Assembly: GCF_947242115.1 (NCBI RefSeq)
Contig: NC_074711.1
Location: 9,292,434-9,356,433, forward strand
Direction of reading: 5' to 3'
Origin: Biomphalaria glabrata
Lineage: Eukaryota > Mollusca > Gastropoda > Planorbidae
DNA length: 64,000 nucleotides
Each line of letters begins with the position of its first letter. Position 1 is the stretch's first letter. Below are positions 56,601 to 64,000 of this stretch, piece after piece. The notes under the pieces are model-generated. The model was not told where the DNA came from, did no database searches, and saw only the letters and a program-made list of their open reading frames with translations. Both the position numbers and the translations under genes were made by a program.

Positions 56601-59584
56601 TTATGCCGGGGATTTTACTTGAATTCAATAGTTAACAAAAATGACGATCTAGAATCACAATTGACGATTCTTTGATAAAACAAAACTCCGGAACTTTATT
56701 TAAATACAACGTAAGTACCGTTTATGTACAAATTACAAATCAATGAGCATGAAACATATTACAAAGGCTTTTCAAACAGAGCTCTTAGAAACGTGACTGT
56801 CTACTAACCAATTATTTTATCGACTGGCGTTACTTTCTTACTCCCGCCAATTCTCTGGCGCTAACTCTTTTTTAAAAAAATGTCTTTGTTTAATTTCAAA
56901 TCAACCAATAGATTTCAAACATACTAATCACGTCCCTTGGGTAAATCCTGACGTGCTGTCAAGTGTCTAAATTTGAGGGGTAAATCCCGAGGCTCATGTC
57001 GAGGGCTTATATTTCTTTCAAGTGTGAAATGTACACACAATTCTATAATGTAATCTGTGACATAAAGCAAATTAATTCCACTTATCTTATTCATGGTAAA
57101 CCAGTAACACTGACTAAAAACGCAAAATACCTAGGTGTCATGGAATCCCCATATTGATGAAACTATCAAAAAAATCAAACAAAGCATAAGGGTTTATTTA
57201 AAGAAATTTCTATAAATCAAACAAGAACATAAAACTAAAATGTTATTTAACCTTGGTTAGGCCAATAATATAATATGCATCCTCTGTTTGGGACCCCTCA
57301 ACTCAAGAAAACATTAAGAAAGTGGAACAGACACAAAATAGAGTAGTGAGATTCCTAACAAACAAATATTCATATTTTACTAGAGTAACACCTTTAGTAA
57401 AATCATTAAATTTAGAAAGCCTTCAGGACAGAAGACTCAAAAGTAAAGTAGCAATTATACATAAAACACTGAACAGTGAACCATCATTCATAATCTTCAA
57501 ATACAAAATAAAATCTAATAAAATACTCAGAAAGACACAAAGATAAAGGCACATTCCTCATCCCATACGCTAGGAGAAATTTGTACAAATACTCCTTCTT
57601 CCCTAGTGCTATTAGAGCATGGAATGGGTTGCCTGAGCTTGCAAGGAAAACCAGTGACTTAGCAGAATTTAGGTCATTGATTAACATACATTACTAAATG
57701 CATGACTCGTATGACGTAATCATCTTCTTTTCTGAAGTAACGTCTGTATTATATAAAATAAGATATTTAAATATATGTCATAAGACATGAACAAGACCTG
57801 ACTAGATCTAGCTACTCTAGTCTAGACTCTCTAGAATATTATAGATTATAGATCTAGATCTACTGAGTCTAGATTCTAGATAGTAGATTCTAGTGTATCT
57901 TATGTATGACTTATTAGTCTTATGATTATCTAGTTAATTTTGATCTAGATATACTCATTGTACTGAAAGTTACAAGTATGAAACTTTGAATGAAATTAGA
58001 TCTAATTTAAAAAAAAAGTAACTGATGATTCATAATCTATTCTAATTTCCATAGTCACAGTAATGACTATAAGTATAGATCTAGAATGTCTAGACTCTAG
58101 ATCAGAATCAGATCTAAATCTAATCAATTTAGAGTCTAGAGTTACCGTTGCAAGTTAGTTAGATCTACTCAGAGTTAGTCACTATGAGTCATAATCAATC
58201 ATCAATGAATGATATTATTTGATAATGATAGTTAATAGTTATGATTTTTAATTGATTTTATTTTTACACTTGTGACTTGTCACTTTACTCACTGACTTTG
58301 TCTTTAGTCATATTTAATTCATTATTTATTTTAGTGACATAGTCACTATGACATAGTCATATAATAATAATCATATATATAAATCATATAGATCTAGACT
58401 CTATTAATTATAGACTCTAATATAGATTCTATAAATAAATAAAATTAAAGATCTAGATTGTAGATCTACAATCTACATTCTTTCTACATCTATCTAGATC
58501 TATAAGTATAGATCTAGAATGTCTAGACTCTAGATCAGAATCAGATCTAAATCTAATCAATTTAGTCTAGAGTTACCGTTGCAGTTAGTTAGATCTACTC
58601 AGAGTTAATCACTATGAGTCATAATCAATCATCAATGAATGATATTATTTGATAATGATAGTTAATAGTTATGATTTTTAATTGATTTTATTTTTACACT
58701 TGTGACTTGTCACTTTACTCACTGACTTTGTCTTTAGTCATATTTAATTCATTATTTATTTTAGTGACATAGTCACTATGACATAGTCATATAATAATAA
58801 TCATATATATAAATCATATAGATCTAGACTCTATTAATTATAGACTCTAATATAGATTCTATAAATAAATAAAATTAAAGATCTAGATTGTAGATCTACA
58901 ATCTACATTCTTTCTACATCTATCTAGATCTATAAGTATACATCTAGAATGTCTAGACTCTAGATCAGAATCAGATCTAAATCTAATCAATTTAGTCTAG
59001 AGTTACCGTTGCAGTTAGTTAGATCTACTCAGAGTTAATCACTATGAGTCATAATCAATCATCAATGAATGATATTATTTGATAATGATAGTTAATAGTT
59101 ATGATTTTTAATTGATTTTATTTTTACACTTGTGACTTGTCACTTTACTCACTGACTTTGTCTTTAGTCATATTTAATTCATTATTTATTTTAGTGACAT
59201 AGTCACTATGACATAGTCATATAATAATAATCATATATATAAATCATATAGATCTAGACTCTATTAATTATAGACTCTAATATAGATTCTATAAATAAAT
59301 AAAATTAAAGATCTAGATTGTAGATCTACAATCTACATTCTTTCTACAATCTATCTAGATCTATCTAATCTAGATTCAATCTAGAATAGATTCTAGGTCA
59401 CAGATGAGTAGATCTATTACACGGAGATGGTGATTATCTCGACAAGACATGCCTCATTTGATTTAGATCCTCTAATGACTTGTCTGGCTAGTGAACCAAT
59501 ATCATTTATATTTGATGTGACCTTTTCGTTCAGACGAATTTTAGTTTCTTGGTTCCAATTATTAGAATGTCGATTGGTCGCCAT
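47605..59584 (-). CDS. BORCS7: BORC complex subunit 7 (BORCS7), five small exons
   Basis: BORC is an eight-subunit complex on lysosomes that recruits ARL8 and kinesin to move them outward. Exons on the minus strand: 59453-59584, 50038-50100, 48802-48845, 47769-47789, 47605-47656, giving 103 aa plus stop. The frame is continuous (phases 0, 0, 2, 2). The product aligns from my memory of the human protein (about 105 aa): [12 protein letters not shown] to [25 protein letters not shown] to KGSRSSELLGQAARN; then [14 protein letters not shown] and LDEVQDQI to LRKMAIITTHLQY and SSDLQDQL. The 27 C-terminal residues match in length with no gap. Exon 4 is a 21-nt microexon. Exon 1 ends GAG|GCATGT, so intron 1 appears to be GC-AG. 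Intron 1 is about 9.35 kb and holds a LINE split by a young LTR element and a 430-bp array. The exon scan was manual, but the fit is strong. Confidence 0.9.
49044..49165. repeat. 61-bp tandem duplication in intron 2 of BORCS7
   Basis: Unit beginning ttcattactattattaccgg at 49044 and 49105. One base differs (tatggg / tacggg), so it is recent. Confidence 0.85.
49151..49741 (+). mobile_element. LINE C-terminal fragment flanked by 79-bp direct repeats
   Basis: The core (about 49230-49662) encodes [19 protein letters not shown] and [12 protein letters not shown], the Cys/His tail common behind LINE reverse transcriptases. The flanks 49151-49229 and 49663-49741 are direct repeats of equal length with 6 differences. 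Either this is an unusually long target duplication, or the fragment arrived between copies of a local duplication. Confidence 0.65.
51551..52043 (-). repeat. LTR (3' LTR of the minus-strand element)
   Basis: 493 bp, TGT..ACA ends, next to the polypurine tract. One difference from the other LTR. Confidence 0.93.
52467..53745 (-). mobile_element. Reverse transcriptase and RNase H part of the LTR retrotransposon
   Basis: Ty3/gypsy-type motifs: [31 protein letters not shown], then [13 protein letters not shown]. The RNase H portion has [12 protein letters not shown] and ends at [12 protein letters not shown]. This part is broken. Confidence 0.85.
53750..55837 (-). mobile_element. Gag and protease part of the LTR retrotransposon
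   Basis: A long open stretch. After a charged Glu/Gln/Lys coiled-coil-like N-terminal region comes the gag core. Two CCHC knuckles follow ([28 protein letters not shown]), and then a retropepsin-type region around [12 protein letters not shown]. The C-terminal third is Pro/Thr/Ser-rich. Family known; no host role inferred. Confidence 0.85.
56130..56350 (-). repeat. Short tandem repeat in the leader of the LTR retrotransposon
   Basis: About five units of roughly 32-37 bp around 'gccagttatttgatttactgg', between the right LTR and gag. Confidence 0.8.
56570..57062 (-). repeat. LTR (5' LTR of the minus-strand element)
   Basis: 493 bp partner of 51551-52043. A candidate primer-binding site lies just inside it (about 56555-56568 on the + strand). 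Confidence 0.93.
58067..59361. repeat. 430-bp tandem array, three near-identical units
   Basis: Units begin ctataagtata at 58067, 58500 and 58930. Units two and three differ by only a base or so, and the first by a few bases and a 3-bp length change. Each unit is AT-rich and full of agatct/tctaga palindromes. The array ends about 90 bp downstream (minus sense) of BORCS7 exon 1. Confidence 0.93.
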
Positions 59585-60410
59585 CTTCTAGAAATGTAAA
59601 CAAAAACATAAAAAGTTATCACTAACATATATTAGGAAAAGTTGCAAAATCACCCACCTATATAGTGTTATTGGTTGGCTCAAATTAGAATAGAATCTTA
59701 GTTCTTCTTACTTCAAACCATGACAGATGGGTTGTACCTTGTAGATCTACCTTATTCGAGTTGGAGAGATCAAGTAATATATTTAAACCACATTGTAATT
59801 AGATCTAGAAGTTGTGACAAAGGATAAATAATAATTTAATATGATTAAATTAAAGGACTAAATAAACGAAAGATCTAGATTAGTAATGCCCAAAATACGT
59901 CCCGTGGGCCAGACGTACTTCCACCCGGCTCGCAGAAACGTCGTCACAATATGTAGAAAATCCCCCCTCCCTCGCCAAAAAAAAATAATAATTTTCAAAA
60001 TGTATCTTTACCTACGTTAGAGCCCTTGCTTTTTTTTTTTTTTTTTAATGGATTATACTACCAAAGCATTTAACGTTTGTGCGTTCATGAAATAGGACTA
60101 TAGAATCTATTAGGAAAAGTGAACGGATCTTTACTTTTTTTTTTTTTTGTAGAACATGATACCATTGCTAGCCAAAATGTTTTGTTTTTTTAAAGAAAGA
60201 GTGGCTGTTTTAAAAAATAACAAGAACAACAAGATATAAACAGAACTTACGCCATTTTTTGAAGTGTAAAGAGAAAATTCAAATCTCCCAATACTTCACT
60301 GTAAGTACTAGATCATCGCGGGTTTGAAGTAAAATAGTTTAGGTCAATTTATGTTATGATTACATCTAAAAGTATGTTAATAGCACCAAATTAAATTTAA
60401 AAAATGACTA
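59585..60410. other. 5' flank of BORCS7 and unassigned sequence
   Basis: The first 100-200 bases should contain the minus-strand promoter; no clear TATA box. T and A runs at about 60.03 and 60.14 kb. Nothing else recognised. Confidence 0.4.
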
Positions 60411-60479
60411 TAGCAGTGCACTGGCGGATCCAGGGGGGGGGGCGGTAGGGGCGATCGCCCCCCCCCACTCGGCCGACCC

Positions 60480-61160
60480 CCCCCCCCCGAAGGGGGGGGG
60501 CGGACGAACTTTAGTATAGGATTCACACAATTTGTATACGAATTTATTACTTATGTTAAAAATATATAGTAATTATTTATATTTCAACCTATTTTTAGAT
60601 TATTTCGCCCCCCCCCTCTAGTATGTTGGCCGATTTGGTGGGGTCGCGATGGTATCAATCCCGCCCCCCCCCTTAACTTTCGAGTGGGGGGGGGGCGGTC
60701 CAATTTATTGGTAGAAATCACAGCCTGCTAACAAAATCAATTAAATATCTATATCCTTGTAACTTGTTATTGATATTTTAACCGATCTTTATATTATGTC
60801 GTTCCCTGTTTGCCGATTGGTGGGGGGAGGGGACGAATACCTCTTCTGCCCTTCCCACCTAAACCCTTTGAGGGGGGGGGCGGTCCGTTTTTATTGAGAA
60901 ATCATAGTTTGTGAACAAAATTAGTTGAATTAATATATAAATTTTATATTATGTCGCTCCCTTTCTGGTATTTTGGCCGATTCGGTGGGGTGAGGGGGGG
61001 GGGGGCGATTGCATGTACTGCCCACCCCACTCTAGCCCTCTGAGTGCTGGGGGGGCGGTCCTATTTTTGTGGAGAATCATAGTTTGTGAATACAATTAGT
61101 TGAATATCTATATAATATAAACTACGTATTGATATGTGACCCATTGTAAATATGTCGTAC
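60480..61160. repeat. Tandem units of about 170-200 bp inside the hAT-like element
   Basis: Each unit has 'gggggggcggtcc', 'gaaatcatagtttgtgaaca', an AT part ending 'atattatgtcgctccct', and 'ttggccgattcggtgggg'. About four units, clearly diverged from one another. Confidence 0.75.
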
Positions 61161-61899
61161 CACACTCTAATCTCAAATTGTATCATTAGAAAATTTAAAT
61201 GAAAAAGGGTTGTACCAGGTGGGAGGGGCGATACATGCAATCGCATTTCCCCCATCGGACAAATCAATACTTTTTCTTTTTGTATTATAGTTAAGAAATT
61301 ACAAAATTAAAAAAATCTGTCACTAATATAATTTATATATACTATAAATTAAATTCTTATATCGAGTCGCCCCATACCTATTCTTTAATGCCAAATGCAA
61401 TCTTTAGCAGAAATTAGTAAAGGAGCGAGGATTAATCGTTTACACTCTACCGCCATTCCCATTTCCAGACAGAGTTTTTGTAATTTCACATGAAGTTATC
61501 ATAAGTATTTTAAGAAAGACTTTGCATTGGAAAAGTTAGAATTCAAACGAAATTTTTCAGTATAAGAGTCATGATAGAGATGAGTTCTAAACTCAAATAA
61601 CGTTTTCATAGTCGCCTTTTCCCAACCTTTACTCAATCTGATATTTTTCTAGCTAAATAAATTTGGGACTATAACTCACAATTTATACCAGAGTTTTCGT
61701 GAATACTATTTATCGAATAAGTTTTTTTTCGGCGGCGATCCTCAAAGCAAAAATCTAAATACGTGGGGTATCCTATCTTTTCAAGGAACAAATCGGTTTT
61801 ATTTGCAATGTATTATGGGTCTATAAATTCAAATTAGAATGTTTTTCAAGTACAACATTATTCGAAAGGTCGTTTTTTAATAGTATGAATAATGAGCTT

Positions 61900-62335
61900 C
61901 AGGTCAGGTGAATGCGTTTCTGCAGTGAAGAATGCAAGAAAACGCTTTTGGCGTCGGGGCTTCGCCCCGAACTCCATTTATGAGTAATGAGTTGTAGATG
62001 TCAGGAGAATACGTTTCTGCAGAGAAGAATGCAAGAAAACGCTTTTGGCGAACTTCATTTATGGGTAATGAGTTGTAGATGTCAGGAGAATGCGTTTCTG
62101 CAATGAAGAATGCAAGAAAACGCTTTAGGCGTCGGGGCTTCGCCCCGAACTCCATTGATGAATAATGAGCTGTACTTGTCAGGAGAATGCGTTTCTGCAG
62201 TAAAAAAAGCAAGAAAACGCTTATGGCGTAGGGGCTTCGCCCCGAACTCCATTGATGAATAATGAGCTGTACTTGTCAGGAGAATGCGTTTCTGCAGTGA
62301 AAAAAGCAAGAAAACGCTTCGCCCCGAACTTCACC
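61900..62335. repeat. 97-bp tandem array with a GC hairpin in most units
   Basis: Five units keyed on 'gcaagaaaacgctt' at 61934, 62031, 62112, 62209 and 62306, giving steps of 97, 81, 97 and 97. Units carry cggggcttcgccccg, a 6-bp stem with a 3-base loop. The second unit lacks it, which explains the short step. Confidence 0.88.
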
Positions 62336-62409
62336 AGAGAACCTTATAGCGCTGCCCCAGTTGTTTTGGTTTTCGCCGAAGGTTGAGAAATGCTGCTTTT
62401 TTTATTCTC

Positions 62410-62572
62410 ATATTTATATATATATATATATATATACATATATATGTGTGTGCGTGTGTGTGTGCGTGTGTGTGTGTGTGTGTGCGTGTGTGTGTGTGTG
62501 TGTGTGCGCGCGCGCTGTATGCACGTTTATGCGTAGGGTTAGGGTTTACTGGGCGTTAGGGTTAGGGTTTGG
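62410..62572 (+). repeat. (TA)n/(TG)n microsatellite and short telomere-like motif
   Basis: A TA run, then about 75 bases of TG with CG interruptions, then four TTAGGG-type units (62536-62572). Too few for a telomere; probably simple-sequence drift inside the element. Confidence 0.85.
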
Positions 62573-62631
62573 AAAAAAATCGCCCCCCCCACTCCAAAGT
62601 TCTGGATCCGCTAGTGTAGCAGTGCTAGTTT

Positions 62632-64000
62632 AACCTTGGTTAGGCCAATAATAGAATATGCATCCTCCGTTTGGGACCCCTCAACTCAAGAAAACATTAA
62701 AAAACTGGAACAGACACAAAATAGAACAGTGAGATTCATAACAAACGAATATTCACATTTGACTAGAGTAACACCTTTAGTAAAATCACTAAATTTAGAA
62801 AGCCTTCAGGACATAAGGCTCAAAAGTAAAGTAGCAATTATACATAAAACACTGAACCATAATCTTCAAATACAAAAACAAAATTTAACAAGATTACAAA
62901 GACAGTTTGTGTGGAAACACAGGTTCTAAATCGTCCCCCGAAGAGGTCCACCCAGGCAGTCTTCAATATTTTCAGAAAGAACATCCAAATGAAATTATAT
63001 CAAAGACAATTGAGAGATAAGAATGGAGAAAGAAGGTTGACAGATCTTGTGTAGTGCCCCAACGGTACAGCAGATCAAAGGATAGGTGCAAGTGAATGCA
63101 AAGTTAGATGTGAACCTAGCCTAACTAGTTCCCCTTTCAGACCTTGTGGTCTATAGGGCAGATGATGTAAAGTTCATCTGTTTTTGTGGCCTACGGTTAA
63201 CGAGGGTGTCATGTAGCCAGCACAACGACCAACCGCCTTTACTTTTCCCCAACTAATATCAGGTACCAATTGGAGCTGGGTGGACTCAGAGGCGCCTAAG
63301 GATTCCGAAGTTGAAAATCCCAGTCTTCACCAGGATTCGAATCCGGGGCCCCCGGTTCAGAAGCCAAGCGCTTCACCGCTCAGCTACCGCGCCTCTCCTG
63401 GCCTAACTGAAGTCTTATAATTGATGTAATTGTTTTGAAAAGGCCCAATCTCTTATTCGAATGCTCAAAAAAACAAAAAAAAAAAAATTTCGCAATAAAA
63501 AAAAAGTTTACGAAAATGGAGTTTATAAGATTACTATTTGTTTTAATTTAGGTCTAACTTATAATGCATACTAATTAGCTTTTTCTCTTTAAAAAACTGC
63601 TTGCATAACTGATTTTAAAAATTAGATTTTTCGCTTTCAGAAAAAAAAAAGTAGCCGTTGCATAAGAACTTTGAATGGTCTAAAATATTGTGATGTCGGA
63701 TTTTCAATATCTTTTCTAGTTTACGAGATCTAAACGGGACGGACGGACAGACGGACAGACATTTCGCACAAAACTAATAGCGTCTTTTCCCCTTTCGGGG
63801 GCCGCTAATAAAATACTATGAAAGACACAAAGATAAAGGCACATTCCTCGTCCCATATGCTAGGACAAATTTGTACAAATACTCATTCTTCCCTAGTGCT
63901 ACTAGAGCATGGAATGGGCTGTCTGAGCTAGCCAGGAAAACCAGTGACTTGGCAGAATTTAATCAATGGTTAATATGCATGACTAAATGCATGACGAGTA
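62632..64000 (+). mobile_element. LINE 3' end, interrupted by the composite repeat and cut by the window edge
   Basis: 62632-62886 encodes [19 protein letters not shown] and [17 protein letters not shown]. From 63807 the same LINE continues ('aaagacacaaagataaaggc') to the right edge. Same family as at 27.1, 50.8-57.8 and 36.9 kb. Confidence 0.85.
62887..63806 (-). repeat. Composite repeat (second copy), inserted in a LINE
   Basis: Collinear with 7144-8065 and better bounded, because LINE sequence resumes on both sides. It contains a minus-strand family A SINE (63126-63398, B box ggattcgaatcc). It ends in 'cggacagacggacagacat' and 'tttcgggggccgct'. Confidence 0.7.

Larger units (their letters stand above)
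51551..57062 (-). mobile_element. Young Ty3/gypsy LTR retrotransposon inserted in the LINE
   Basis: Two 493-bp LTRs (51551-52043 and 56570-57062) run TGT...ACA and differ at one position that I could find, so the insertion is very recent. The 5-bp target duplication taaag lies on both sides. Read on the minus strand, the parts in order are: right LTR, a tRNA-type primer site starting tggcactctccaa, a leader with a short tandem repeat, gag with two zinc knuckles, an aspartic protease region, reverse transcriptase (YIDD box) and RNase H, a polypurine tract beside the left LTR (about 52044-52060), left LTR. The element looks broken, with about two breaks in the pol part. Confidence 0.9.
50770..57775 (+). 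mobile_element. LINE (CR1/Jockey-like) in intron 1 of BORCS7, split by an LTR retrotransposon
   Basis: The left part (to 51550) encodes [52 protein letters not shown] and RLFADDCI. The right part (57063-57775) encodes [23 protein letters not shown] and [20 protein letters not shown], then the family 3' tail. It lacks the endonuclease and the first part of the reverse transcriptase. Several frame breaks show it is dead. The halves meet at one 5-bp duplicated site, taaag. Confidence 0.85.
60419..62616. mobile_element. 2.2-kb non-autonomous hAT-like element
   Basis: Terminal inverted repeats are cactggcggatccag on the left and the reverse complement of cactagcggatccag on the right (one mismatch in 15). 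The 8-bp target duplication tagcagtg is perfect (60411-60418, 62617-62624). It has no transposase. The interior consists of three repeat layers: G/C-homopolymer units of about 170-200 bp, a 97-bp array, and microsatellites. Same design as the element at 16.7-18.4 kb, but with a different terminal sequence. Confidence 0.82.

Noticed and set aside
62536-62572. Chromosome end (TTAGGG repeats)
   Set aside because: Only about four interrupted units inside a transposable element, with ordinary sequence on both sides.

Overview
The window looks like nuclear DNA from a heterobranch, probably freshwater pulmonate, gastropod. It is AT-rich and intron-rich, dense in LINE, SINE and hAT-like repeats, and full of TCTAGATC-type words. 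The three host genes I recognise have animal intron structures. Assignment to a planorbid-like snail is an inference from repeat style, not proven. || Layout. (1) About 1-15 kb: a tandem pair of nanos genes. Copy 1 enters the window inside its first intron, so only exons 2 and 3 are present (601-746, 2187-2313). Copy 2 is complete in three exons (9994-10185, 12345-12490, 12917-13043; 154 aa). The duplication extends from the window edge to about 4.0 kb and recurs from about 11.6 to 15.0 kb. It carries a shared LINE relic at its 3' side, and later insertions differ between the copies. (2) About 15-33 kb: no confident gene. It holds a 1.67-kb hAT-like element with 16-bp terminal inverted repeats, an inverted-repeat pair 8 kb apart, one orphan exon at 21.3 kb, SINEs, simple arrays, LINE ends and a 135-bp MITE with perfect target duplication. 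(3) 33.0-43.9 kb, + strand: a five-exon PC-esterase-domain gene (PCED1/FAM113 family, 354 aa). Intron 1 contains a nearly whole antisense LINE and intron 4 a fossil Ty3/gypsy piece. A SINE has inserted exactly at its stop codon. (4) 47.6-59.6 kb, - strand: a five-exon BORCS7 gene (103 aa) made of very small exons, including a 21-nt microexon and a probable GC-AG first intron of about 9.4 kb. That intron holds a LINE split by a very young LTR retrotransposon, and a 3 x 430-bp tandem array. (5) 60.4-64 kb: a 2.2-kb hAT-like element packed with tandem repeats, then a LINE interrupted by a 0.9-kb composite repeat and running off the window. || The host genes are functionally unrelated: nanos is a germline/posterior translational repressor, PCED1 a putative esterase, BORCS7 a lysosome-positioning subunit. 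PCED1 and BORCS7 are convergent. Most of the remaining sequence is repeat-derived. All exon boundaries were read by eye from splice signals and reading-frame continuity; no alignment or database search was run.
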